The notes under the pieces: generated by a model
What the model was told of the DNA's origin: nothing
Seen by the model: the letters and a program-made list of their open reading frames with translations, nothing else
The model's database searches: none
Shown here: positions 25,955-34,964 of the stretch, in pieces
How the letters are laid out: each line of letters opens with the position of its first letter
Position numbering within the stretch: position 1 is the stretch's first letter
DNA from: Sphingomonas sp. SUN019
GTDB taxonomy: Bacteria > Pseudomonadota > Alphaproteobacteria > Sphingomonadales > Sphingomonadaceae
DNA length: 64,000 nt
Assembly: GCF_024758705.1 (NCBI RefSeq)
Contig: NZ_CP096971.1
Coordinates: forward strand, 1,302,001 to 1,366,000
Reading direction: 5' to 3'
Program-made: the position numbers and the translations under genes

Positions 25955-26389
25955 CTAGATCGCCCGTCGATCGTGTTCGGCGCTCCCGTGTGCCGCCTCG
26001 ATCATCGCCCGGGCCACCAGATCGTAAGCAGCCCGCCAAGCCTCCCGCGTTGGCAGATCGACCTCCGGGCTTGAGATGCGGTCGATCATCCAGAGCAATG
26101 CATCTCCAACCATCGGATAGTGCTCCGCTCTCGCGCCGTAGGCGACGTGACGAACGGCTAACTCCCGAAGTGCGGGAAGAACATCCTGTTGGTGGCTAAG
26201 GCCAGTTACGATCCTGGCGAGCGCGGCGATCAGCAGGCGTCCCTGCTCTGCTATGTCGTCCTTGAAGAGGCTTCGGGTTTCGGGTGCGAGCTCGAACAGC
26301 CGGTTATAGAACGCGAGGGACGCCTGATCCCCTGCGCGCAAAACCATCTCGAAACTCCGCCGGATCAATTCAACCTGTTCTTGTCGCAT
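25955..26389 (-). CDS. Globin-family haem protein, 144 aa
   Basis: The sequence QVELIRRSFEMVLRAGDQAS, then FYNRLFELAPETRSLF, fits the A to C helices of bacterial single-domain globins. The proximal His is in LAVRHVAYGARAEHYPMVGD, which matches the F-helix of flavohaemoglobin globin domains. There is no reductase domain. The ATG at 26389 follows GGAGGGTT and gives the right family length. Family members bind oxygen or NO in the cytoplasm. Confidence 0.88.
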   Translation of the reverse strand: MRQEQVELIRRSFEMVLRAGDQASLAFYNRLFELAPETRSLFKDDIAEQGRLLIAALARIVTGLSHQQDVLPALRELAVRHVAYGARAEHYPMVGDALLWMIDRISSPEVDLPTREAWRAAYDLVARAMIEAAHGSAEHDRRAI

Positions 26390-26523
26390 AACCCTCCAGG
26401 ACTGCGCGATGTAGGAAAGTTTCAGTGCCAGCGATGTGCGCAAGCGGCCTGATCGCCCTCGACCTTGATGGTCGGAGACTGCCATCATTAATCAATCGCC
26501 ATGTCTAGCGGTATTCCTAACTC

Positions 26524-26805
26524 CTAACGAAGCTGGCTATCCTTGCTGGCCCGGCGGTTGATCCCTCCAGCCCGCCGATCAGCGTCCTGAGACGCTTGGC
26601 AACCAATGCAGGTTCTGGCCCCCGGAAGGGCTTGGCGACGGGGTTCTGGAATATCCTCACCGCACATGACGCAATACGGTGTGCCGAGGCCGGTCGGCAT
26701 TCGTAAGCGCGCGGCCATCACGGCATCCGAGACCGTGTCCTCAATCTGATCCTGCACGGCGCCATCGCCAGCCCAGCCACTCGCCACTGGTTCGCTCCTG
26801 CTCAT
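26524..26805 (-). CDS. DksA/TraR-type C4 zinc-finger protein, 93 aa
   Basis: The C-terminal half has the four-Cys finger YCVMCGEDIPEPRRQALPGA followed by TCIGC, the DksA/TraR zinc-finger family. The N-terminal coiled coil of true DksA is missing (the protein is about 60 residues shorter), so it resembles the small TraR/YbiI type. It may bind the RNA polymerase secondary channel. The ATG at 26805 is preferred; an upstream extension has poor composition. Confidence 0.85.
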   Translation of the reverse strand: MSRSEPVASGWAGDGAVQDQIEDTVSDAVMAARLRMPTGLGTPYCVMCGEDIPEPRRQALPGARTCIGCQASQDADRRAGGINRRASKDSQLR

Positions 26806-26953
26806 GTCGTGACCATCTTGTATCAAGCGCGCAACTGGGCTCGACCCGATGGACTGATTTGGGTCAGTACGTCTGGCGTACCGGGAAAGGGACGAAGCCC
26901 AATCCTGCGCGTTTATCGGGACATCACCCAACCCAAGACCGAGTGCTCCGACG

Positions 26954-27163
26954 ATGGAAATTCATGACGACGCGTTTCGCGTGAATACGGAGGCCGGATT
27001 GGTGATCCTTGATGGGCCGCGCGGGATGGCGCTTACCCTAACACCCGGCGCAGCGATACGGTCCTGCAAGCTGATTATGGATTGCGCGGCAATAGCAGCA
27101 GCGGACCCGGCTAGCGCCCGGCCATCGCAGCAGTGCAATTCCGCATTGTCGCCCAAGTCATAA
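26954..27163 (+). CDS. Small hypothetical protein, 69 aa
   Basis: The first 45 residues (MEIHDDAFRVNTEAGLVILD, LTLTPGAAIRSCKLIMDCAA) have natural composition and a strand-strand-helix pattern. Small proteins with the LTLTPEAA motif occur in sphingomonads. The function is unknown. The gene is convergent with the recombinase gene, 15 bases away. Confidence 0.5.
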   Translation: MEIHDDAFRVNTEAGLVILDGPRGMALTLTPGAAIRSCKLIMDCAAIAAADPASARPSQQCNSALSPKS

Positions 27164-27178
27164 CGCGCGGAACTGGTA

Positions 27179-28846
27179 TTATGCCGCCGGCAGCAGGAGC
27201 ATTCGCTGCTGCTGCCAACACGCCGGGATAATCGTGTCCAGCGTTACCGTGCGCGCCGATACTCCGGTCCGCAGTGCGCCCGCGAGAATCGCATCGACCA
27301 CCGCGGGGCTAAGGAACGCCAGCCGCAGCACACGGGTCAGATAGGACGAGCTGATCCTCTCCTTCGCGGCAAGTTCCACAAGCCCCAGTTCGCCCTCGCG
27401 AAGCACGCCCCACCAACGCCGGGCCTTGATAACCAGCCCGATCAGCGACACGTCGACGACCGCGGCAGGCGCGCACCCATTGGCCTGCACCAGCCGCACC
27501 GCGCCGCCGGTGCGGGTCAGCCGCAGCGCCGAGTGCAATGTGGTGACCGCGAGCGCCTCGCTACCTGCGCTCAGCTGCAAGTGCGCCGCGACCGCTGCGG
27601 TCGCGAGGTCGATCTCGACCGCGTCGTCGTGAATTCGGACCCGCGCAATCATCGCGCGCAGCACGGCCCGGTCGCTCTTCGCGGCATGCCGGGCTACATC
27701 CACGCTGCGTTTGGTAAGCGGATGGATGTCCGCCGGGCGGACTATGAGCCCGAGGGTCGCCGCCAGCGCCAGCGGATCATCGAACGCGCGTGAGATCGTC
27801 CGTGCGACCGCGGTCTCGATCTCGAGCGCGGGGATCCGAACCCCCGCTTCGTTATCACCGCCCCCGTGATGCACGGCACGGCTGACGTAGTAGCGGTATC
27901 GCACCTTGCCTTTGCAGGCATGGGTCGCGATCAGCGGAACCCCGGCTGCATCGACGATCAACCCGGCAAGCAGGCTCGGGCTTGCCGCGCGGGCAGCGCG
28001 CCGCTCGCCGCGGACATGCGTGTCAAGCCGGTGCTGAACAGCGTCCCAGGTCGCGCGATCGATGATCGCTGTATGCAGGGCAGGATAGACGTGCCCGTTG
28101 TGATGGACCTCGCTGACATAGGCGGGGCATTTGAGGAACGCATGGATCTGCCCGCGCGTGAACACGACCCCGCCGAACGCCTTGCCGCTACCGATCCGCG
28201 TGCGCACCGGTGCGCCGATCCCTTCTCGTGCCAGCTGCTCGGCGACCAGCCGGACGTTGCCGGTCGCGATGTAGCGCGCAAAGATGTCGCGCACGATCGC
28301 GGCATGCTCCTCGACGATGGCAAGGCTGCGCCCGTCCGGCCGGTAGCCAAGTGGCGGCGTGCCGCCCATCCACATGCCCTTCGCCTTCGAGGCCGCGATC
28401 TTGTCCCTGATCCGCTCGGCGGTGACCTCGCGCTCGAACTGCGCAAAGCTCAAGAGCATGTTGAGCGTCAGCCGTCCCATGCTGGTCGTGGTGTTGAACG
28501 ACTGGGTGACGCTGACGAAGCTGGTGCCCGCCGCATCAAACGCTTCGACCAGCTTCGAGAAGTCGAGCAGCGAGCGGGTCAGCCGGTCGACCTTGTAGAC
28601 CACGATCGTGTCGATCCGCCCGCCTGCGACATCGGCGAGCAACCGCTGGAGCGCGGGGCGCTCGAGCGTACCGCCCGAGATGCCGCCATCGTCATAAATC
28701 TCGGGGAGCAGCGTCCAGCCTTCGGACGCCTGGCTCAGCACATAGGCGGCGCACGCTTCGCGCTGCGCATCCAAGCTGTTGAAGTCCTGCTCCAACCCCT
28801 CCTCACTCGATTTGCGCGTGTAGATCGCGCAGCGGACCCGCTTCAT
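27179..28846 (-). CDS. Large serine recombinase, 555 aa
   Basis: The resolvase catalytic domain spans about residues 4-155: the nucleophile Ser lies in IYTRKSSEEGL, with DDGGISGGTLERPALQRL, VVYKVDRLTRSL and FAQFEREVTAERIRDKI. A recombinase domain follows (about 165-270, PPLGYRPDGRSL), then a zinc-ribbon-like part and a C-terminal helical region with an HTH (ERISSSYLTRVLRLAFLSP). It should catalyse site-specific integration or excision. It overlaps the DUF2924 gene by 4 bases. With DUF2924 and DUF3489 it forms a cassette repeatedly seen in alphaproteobacterial mobile islands. Confidence 0.92.
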   Translation of the reverse strand: MKRVRCAIYTRKSSEEGLEQDFNSLDAQREACAAYVLSQASEGWTLLPEIYDDGGISGGTLERPALQRLLADVAGGRIDTIVVYKVDRLTRSLLDFSKLVEAFDAAGTSFVSVTQSFNTTTSMGRLTLNMLLSFAQFEREVTAERIRDKIAASKAKGMWMGGTPPLGYRPDGRSLAIVEEHAAIVRDIFARYIATGNVRLVAEQLAREGIGAPVRTRIGSGKAFGGVVFTRGQIHAFLKCPAYVSEVHHNGHVYPALHTAIIDRATWDAVQHRLDTHVRGERRAARAASPSLLAGLIVDAAGVPLIATHACKGKVRYRYYVSRAVHHGGGDNEAGVRIPALEIETAVARTISRAFDDPLALAATLGLIVRPADIHPLTKRSVDVARHAAKSDRAVLRAMIARVRIHDDAVEIDLATAAVAAHLQLSAGSEALAVTTLHSALRLTRTGGAVRLVQANGCAPAAVVDVSLIGLVIKARRWWGVLREGELGLVELAAKERISSSYLTRVLRLAFLSPAVVDAILAGALRTGVSARTVTLDTIIPACWQQQRMLLLPAA

Positions 28847-29271
28847 GCCGCCTTTACCTTCTGCTTCAGCCCGAAGAACGCTGGGCCCGACCAGCGCGTG
28901 CCGGTGATCGCGCGCGCGACCTCGCTCAGGCTGTTCCAGTCGCGGTCATTCCAGCGGATCACCCGGTCCTCGCCGACTGTCACGATGTGCACGACGCCGT
29001 TCCATTCGCGGACCAGCCGCATGCCGGGCACCGCGGGCGAGGTTCTCGTGCTGGCCGCCGCCAGCTGCGTCAGCTTGCCGAACGTCGCCCGGCTGTGTCC
29101 GCCGAACATCTTGGCCTGGATCTCCCAGCCGAGCGCCAGCCGCAGCATCGCCGGGCTGACCTTCGGGACGACCTGACCGGTGACGCTGACCCACTGCGCG
29201 CGCAGCTGCGCCGACGACATGGTCGCCAGCGCCGCCAGGCTGACATCGAGCTTATTCTGTGCGATCGTCAT
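28843..29271 (-). CDS. DUF2924 domain protein, 142 aa
   Basis: The DUF2924 domain covers nearly the whole protein: AALATMSSAQLRAQW, LRLALGWEIQAKMFGG, a REWNGVVHIVTV strand and YNSLSEVARAITGTRWSGP-like ending (here WNSLSEVARAITG). These proteins almost always sit beside a large serine recombinase and may act as a recombination directionality or DNA-binding partner; this is inference from linkage. Start and stop are coupled to the neighbours. Confidence 0.88.
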   Translation of the reverse strand: MTIAQNKLDVSLAALATMSSAQLRAQWVSVTGQVVPKVSPAMLRLALGWEIQAKMFGGHSRATFGKLTQLAAASTRTSPAVPGMRLVREWNGVVHIVTVGEDRVIRWNDRDWNSLSEVARAITGTRWSGPAFFGLKQKVKAA

Positions 29272-29273
29272 GC

Positions 29274-29815
29274 TTACACCACCGCGATGATGCGATAGCA
29301 GGTCGTCTCGTCGCGTTTGCTGCGCTCGATCTGATGCCCCTTCTTGCGCAGCCCGGTGAGCGCCGCACGCATGGTATGCGCCATCCAGCCGGTCGCTTCG
29401 ATCAGCTCGATCGGGGTTGCGCCTTTGTCGCGGCGCAGCAGTTCGATAACTTGCTCAATCTTGCTGCCGCTGCGCAGCACGCTCGTCACGCTGACCGTGA
29501 CCAGCGGTGAGCTCTCGACGATGATCGCGTGGTCTTCGGCACATCCGGTCCGGCGTTGTCGATCAGGCCGCGCCCCGCATCGGTGATGGCGAGGCCGATC
29601 CGCTGATCGCTGTCCTCGCGCCAGACGCGGACCAGAACGGTCTCAGGCTGTTCGACCACAAGCGCATGCTTGAGTAGCGGGGTGATCGCCTTTGCCACCT
29701 CGGCGGTCTTGTCCCTGATGCAGTCCTTCAGCGGAAACACATTGCCATCGTCGCGCGCGGCGGCGGCCGATAGCAGGATCAGCTGGAGGTCAGTGAGTTT
29801 GAGATTCTTGGCCAT
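29274..29815 (-). pseudogene. DUF3489-family protein, split by a frameshift
   Basis: One frame from the ATG at 29815 encodes the N-terminal half (LKLTDLQLILLSAAAARDDG to GLAITDAGRGLIDNAG). Near 29540 the homology moves to another frame, which reads HAIIVESSPLVTVSVTSV and then the DUF3489 domain (KIEQVIELLRRDKGATPIEL, EATGWMAHTMRAALTGLRKK) to the stop at 29274. The second half could restart at a GTG (29489) that overlaps the first frame's stop (GTGA), so two separate peptides may be made. DUF3489 is a winged-helix-like domain and the third member of the recombinase cassette. Confidence 0.7.
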
Positions 29816-30445
29816 GAATGGTCTCCGGAGCGGGACCAACACCATCGTCGGCCCCACCACCCAGAGCCCCGCCGATCACCCGGCCGGGGCAGGAGCCGCG
29901 CTGTTCGCGGCCCCGTTCACACCAGCACCAATGCTTGCTGTTGCAGCGAAGTCGAATGAAATGGGCGGATCGGATGCAGATTGACTGGTTCTACCATCGT
30001 CGGCTGCTCGAACGCATCGGCACATCCCGCCTGCCGAAACCAAGGAGGGTGCTGTCAAACCAAATGCACCGCCATTCTCCAAGTTGGTTAGTTGACGCCT
30101 TTAGCGGCAGAAAATGGCACTTCGTTCTCGACGCGACGCATTATCGTTCTCATGCTTCGGCGCGCGGAAGCGGCCAAACGGGCGGAACGAACCATATCCG
30201 GCTTAGTCTGACAGTACCGTAGGCGGCGAGCACGGTCGTGGTCTTGACGGTCCCGGGCGATCCTTGCACGCCGATCACGGCCGCGCGCGACATCGGCCGA
30301 TCAGTTACGCCGCGTGGATTTCCAATCTCGCAGCGCGCACCCGCACACTTGCGCCACAGAAGCGCGGGCCGAAGTCGGCGTCGGAGGTAATCGCTCTGGG
30401 GCGCTGAGATTCCAAGTCAATAATCAGCGGTGCGCTACGATAGCA
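29816..30445. other. Gap with a degenerate P-loop fragment
   Basis: The minus strand at 30293-30200 encodes a short peptide with AVIGVQGSPGTVKTTTVLAA. It resembles the Walker A region of relaxase-helicases or other element ATPases, but the second conserved Gly is Val and nothing of the surrounding gene remains recognisable. It is probably a relic of conjugation genes that once preceded or followed the virB cluster. The rest of the gap shows no supportable gene. Confidence 0.35.
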
Positions 30446-31446
30446 TTACCGATCAGGTACGCCGACGCGACATTCTGACACTCTCCGCCCATGCTCATCG
30501 CGCGCAAGTTGAACGAACACGTCGATCGTGACCCCGACATAGCGCGCGATATCGGCACGGCTCAGCGTTGTTCCGCCCTCCAGGATTAACAGCGCTAGCT
30601 GCTCGACCGCCCCATCGACGCTGTCAGCGTGGATCGTGGTCATCGATCCGGGATGACCCGTATTGACCGCGCGAAGAAACGCGAACGCCTCGCGCCCGCG
30701 CAGCTCGCCGAGGATGATGCGATCGGGCCGCATCCGCAGCGATGCGGACACTAGGTCGTTTGTGGTAACATCGGCCTCGCCCAGCGCGCTCCTCGCTGCC
30801 AGAAGACCGATCGCGTTAGTATGCTGCAGTCGGAGCTCGGCGGTGTCCTCGATCAGGATCAGGCGTTCCTGCGCAGGAATCTCACCGATCAGGGCGTTGA
30901 GGAACGTCGTCTTGCCAGTCGACGTCCCGCCCGAGATGAGGACGTTAAGCCGCCCACGAACCGCCTGGCGGAGCCCCTCGGCGATTTCGCCGCGGTCGAC
31001 CAGTTTCGCGACTGCCTCGACAATCGGCTGCGTCGCAGAGGATTGCGTTTGTACATCGTCGAACGATCCTGAGGTAATATAGTGCTCGAGCGTCAGGTTC
31101 GTCGAGACGTGCTTGCGGATCGCCAATGCCATGGGCCCGCGGGTCGCCGGAGCCGCGACAACCTGGATCCGTGACCCGTCGGGCAGACCCGCCGACAACA
31201 ACGGGTGTTCGCGACTGATGCCCTGATGATTGTATGATGCGACCTGCCGCGCGAGCCGCAGCAATGTCGTTTCGTCTAGTTCCGCGATCTCATGCCGCTC
31301 GGTCGCCCCGCCAAAGCGTCTCCAGCCACATTTCGCCGGGCCGGTTGACGTATATGTCGGTGACATCGCTCCGCCCGAGCGCAGGCAGAAAGGGGTGCAA
31401 GGCAGCTGCGCAGATACACCCATTCGTCGACGGCGGTCTGCGTCAC
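30446..31446 (-). pseudogene. virB11: virB11-type secretion ATPase, frameshifted N-terminus
   Basis: From about 31310 to the stop the frame is an intact VirB11 core: GGTSTGKTTFLNALIG (Walker A), LILIEDTAELRL (Asp box), RPDRIILGELRGREAF (Walker B) and the His box HPGSMTTIHAD. Upstream the N-terminal domain lies in two other frames: the GTG start at 31446 with VTQTAVDEWVYLRS, then DVTDIYVNRPGEMWLETL. The breaks coincide with a C run at 31392-31395 and a T run at 31313-31315 (given as plus-strand G and A runs), each one base too long. VirB11 powers pilus assembly and substrate transfer. The start overlaps the virB10 stop (GTGA). Confidence 0.75.
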
Positions 31447-32339
31447 CGCCTGCTCTCGACCTCAGTAAAGTCGAGATCGCGCGCGACGAACACGCTGACG
31501 CTCGTACCTTGGCGAACGCTCAGAGTCGGCGGGATGTCGGTCTGGCGGGTTATCGTGGCGGTCGTGCCCTGGACCGATCCGGGGAGCGCGACGATCACCG
31601 GGCTATCCACCGACCGCGACGCTAGATTAACCCCGACGTCGAGCACCGACTGGAGTATCGCGCCGCCGAACCGCGCGAAAAAGTGGCTGTCGACCTTGGC
31701 TTTGATCCCGCCGATGCCGACTGGATCGGTCGCTGGTGATCCGATCGCGATCGTTGCGCCATCGGGACGGATCAACCGCGTCCAGTTGATCAGCGCGCGC
31801 TTTTGCCCGGCGGCCGCGTCGGAGCGATACTCGCCAATCAGGCGGCTACCGCGTGGGATCAGCACTCGCCTGCCGTCAAGCCCGTGCACATCGCGCTGAA
31901 CGAGCGCGCGCGCAAAACCAGCGCGGGTCGAGTTAAACGCGGTTTCGAGAACCGCGGGGACGATCGTTCCCTGCGGCACCGTCATCGTGCGGTTGGCGAT
32001 CGTACCTGCACGTGTTCGGCTGGCGTTCGCGTTGTTCTCGGACAAGGGGCTGGCCGCGGCCGTTGGTTCGCCATCTGCGGCTCCCGATCGCGGCTGCGAT
32101 GTGTCGAGCACTAACGTCGCGCCACCACCAGTCCGTTGCGGCCGCTCGACAATCGGCGGTTGAGCATAGTCCACGCGTTGTAGCGGTTGTTGCTGAATGG
32201 TCGGGACAACGGTCTGCTGGCGTGGCTCCCGCGGTAGAGGTACCGCTTGCGGCAGTGCCGCCGATTCAATCACAGGCGGCGACACAAACCTCGGCTCGGG
32301 CGGAATGTACAAGGGCGGCGGTGCCTCGAAAGGCGCCCG
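31443..32339 (-). pseudogene. virB10: virB10 remnant fused in frame to the virB6 tail
   Basis: The frame ends with a full VirB10 C-terminal barrel domain: TVPQGTIVPAVLETA, VLIPRGSRLIGEYRSD, QKRALINWTRLIRPDG, DIPPTLSVRQGTSVSVFVARD. Before it is the usual Pro-rich linker (PFEAPPPLYIPPEPRF onward). The cytoplasmic N-terminus, membrane span and start codon of VirB10 are absent, and the frame runs straight back into VirB6 sequence. The boundary near 32339 is estimated. A deletion that removed virB8, virB9 and the virB10 start is the simplest explanation. Confidence 0.7.
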
Positions 32340-33577
32340 TTGGACCGTAAGGGCGACAACCGCAGGCGCGGTCAGCGCCCGCCGTCGTCCATCCGAGACG
32401 CGGTAGCTGGTGCGCCGCGGTGATGCCACGGCCGTTGAAGACCCCCTTCCAGTAACTAATATTGCTTGAGCAGGACTGATATAGCGGCCGCCTCCGCTAC
32501 TCGCTGTGGTCGATCCAGATGCGATCATTTCTTCCCTTCGTTGGCTGATCGCGACCGCGTCGGCGACGGCGGCGGCGCGCGAGCGGCTCTCGACCGGCGG
32601 TGGTGCGACAACGTGTGCTGGCTGACCGACGCTAGGCGCGTGCGATCGTTCTGACACTTCCGCCCCGCCAAAATGCCAGCTCGGGATGCGCAAGCTCATC
32701 GCGACCCTGGCGAGCGCGAACAGGGTCGCGAACAGCGCGATGCCGAAGATCAGCATCGCCGCGAGCAACTGTGCGGCGCGCCGATGATGTCGAGATCGGA
32801 CGCGCGCCGCGCGAGCAGAGTCGACAGCCACGGTTCGAAAAAAGCAAGCTCGACCCCGAGTACGATCGAGATCGCGAGCGCCGCCAGCGCGGCTCCCATC
32901 AACCCGCGCAGCCAACCCTCGAACAGACCGCGCGTGCCATCGAACAGCAGGAACACCGCGAACACTGGCCCCAGCGCAAGCAACAGCCCCGCGATGATCC
33001 GCACGATCGCTAACGAGGCCAGCGTGCCGACCAGGAACCCCACGCGCGACCAGCCGAGCGCAAAGCTGTCGAACCCGAGAAACGGCGACGGTGCGACCGA
33101 CGGTATCTGCGGCGTGCCGTCGGCCCCAAGCGGCGGCGCGACAACCCCAGCGATCGCCAGCGTTTTGAGCGCCTGGTCGACCCCATCTAGCCGCGACGCG
33201 AGGCCGCCCGTCGTACCCTGCAACCCGCTCGCGCCGCCGATGCTTGCGGCGACCTCCGCCGGCGAGCGCAGGATCACGTCGTAGATGAGAATCTGATACG
33301 CTGGCCAGCTGGTAGCGAGCACCAGGACGACGCCAATCTTGACGAACGTCAGCACGCCGTCGCGGATCGTGGGCACGTGGCCAAGCAACATGCGATAGCC
33401 GATCACCGCGATCAGCAGCGTGATCATGCCGGTCAGCAGGATAGACGCGGTCGATCCGGGGGCGGCGAGCGCCTGATAGCCTTGCGCGCCTAGCGTCTGC
33501 GCCTGGCAGTCGAGAAACGCGATCATGCCCGGTGCGAACGTCTCGGGACTGGGGATCGCCTGACAGGCGGCGGGCAT
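32340..33577 (-). pseudogene. virB6: virB6 (TrbL-like channel protein), frameshifted
   Basis: The ATG at 33577 overlaps the virB4 stop (TGATG). The first 270 codons encode a VirB6 protein with several membrane spans (ASILLTGMITLLIAVIGYRM, VKIGVVLVLATSW, IVRIIAGLLLALGPVFAVFL, AALAISIVLGVELAFF). Near 32772 the family sequence moves to another frame (QLLAAMLIFGIALFATLFAL, then the tail SRAAAVADAVAISQRREE), a one-base loss. The second frame then continues without a stop into VirB10 sequence. Confidence 0.7.
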
Positions 33578-34680
33578 CAGGCGCGTTCCATCAGCGTGTC
33601 GTACCACGCTTCGGGCGCCTCGCCGTGCTCGGCGCGGATCTCGTCGAGCAGGCGGACGGTGCGCTCGCGCCCCGACAGGATCGTCAGCAGTTCATGTTCA
33701 CCGCTGAGGTTGAGTCGCGCGACCACGCTTTCGTTGCCGTGCTTGATCAGGAAGCAGCGCGCGCTGTCAGGGAACGGATCAGTTCGAACTCATGCGGGGT
33801 CAGGCCAAACCCGTTCACATAATCCTCGGCGCGCGCCTTCGGGTTGGCCATGAAAATCTGCGTCGCGGCCTGCTCGATGATCGCGCTTGCGATACGGCTC
33901 TCCAGCGCGTCCTGCGCGCTTTGCGTGGCGAAACCGACGATCCCGTTGCGCTTGCGGATCGTCTTTTCCCAATCCTTGATCCGGCGCACGAACACATCGT
34001 CGTCGAGCGCCTTCCAGCCTTCGTCGACGACGATGATCGCAGGACTGCCGTCGAGCCGTTCCTCGACGCGGTGGAACAGGTACATCATCGCCGGGGTCCG
34101 CACCGCGGGATCGTCGAGGATGTTGGTCATGTCGAACCCGACCGAGCGCTCGGCGAGATCGGTGCGGTCCTCGGCGCTATCGAACAGCCACGCACGCTCG
34201 CCGTCGCCCTACCACGGCCGCAACCGCGACCAGAAATCGCTCGCGTGCGGGCGGTGCCCGCCGCGGAAGAGTTCGACGATGTGGCGCAGGCGACGAAACT
34301 CGCGCGGCTGCGCGAAGCTGGCGTCGATCGCGTCCTTGATCTGCCCGAGTTCTTCAACATCCGCGCTGCCGGCGAGCAGCGCCAGCCAGTCGATCAGGAA
34401 CTGGCGGTTGGCGGGTGTGTCGTCGAGCTGGAGCGGGTTGAGGCCCGACGATGTTCCCGGCCGCAGCACATCGTAGCGGCCGCCGATCGACCGGATGAAC
34501 AGTTCGGCACCGCGATCCTTGTCGAAGAATACGATGCGCGGATCGTATTTGCGCGCCTGCGCAAGCAGAAAGTTGACCACGACGGTCTTGCCCGAGTCCG
34601 ACGGGCCGATGACGGTGAAGTTGCCGAGGTCGCCCTGGTGGAAGTTGAAGAAGTACGGCCCCGCCGCGGTCCAAATGCTC
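33577..34680 (-). pseudogene. virB4: virB4 ATPase remnant (C-terminal half)
   Basis: Reading starts abruptly near 34680 at IWTAAGPYFFNFHQGDLGNF, followed by a Walker A VIGPSDSGKTVVVNFLLAQ, RPGTSSGLNPLQLDD, then Walker B AIIVVDEGWKALDDD and the end DTLMERA at 33577. Three lesions are visible: the N-terminal half is deleted, a TAG interrupts at 34211-34209 where a Trp is expected (LRPW-stop-GDGERAWLFD), and the frame changes near 33765. VirB4 is the large energiser of type IV secretion; this copy cannot make it. Confidence 0.8.
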
Positions 34681-34738
34681 GATGAGTGGCTGGAGCGCTT
34701 AGTTCACGCAGGGTAAGTCGCCTTCGCGATGCGAAGGG

Positions 34739-34867
34739 TCAGGTCCGCGCGTCGGCCCAATGCGCTTTAAGTTCGCGAGTGACCTCAGCGGGTGTATCTG
34801 CTCGCGTTAGGAGCCATATCTTGTCAGCAAGTCGGCGTGTGTAAGCCACATGGCGAGAGGTCGGCAT
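34739..34867 (-). CDS. Possible small protein, 42 aa
   Basis: A short frame from an ATG at 34867 encodes a basic, helical peptide (RHVAYTRRLADKIWLLTRAD, VTRELKAHWADA). Its composition is protein-like and it sits in the gap between the virB remnant and the efflux operon. No ribosome site is obvious. It could equally be the end of a larger lost gene. Confidence 0.3.
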   Translation of the reverse strand: MPTSRHVAYTRRLADKIWLLTRADTPAEVTRELKAHWADART

Positions 34868-34964
34868 AGGCGTAGCCGACCCGACGAAGCATGATCGTCA
34901 GGAACTGCAGGCTGGATCATTCGAGCAGGCGTCGGGTCTATTTCTGATATCATCGAACGGGTTC

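Noticed and set aside
25378..26199. Plus-strand open frame of 273 codons before the globin gene
   Set aside because: It runs through the terminator hairpin and over the globin gene in antisense, and its composition is not protein-like.
27866..29176. Plus-strand open frame of 436 codons opposite the serine recombinase
   Set aside because: It is the antisense of the recombinase and DUF2924 genes, both of which carry clear family motifs.
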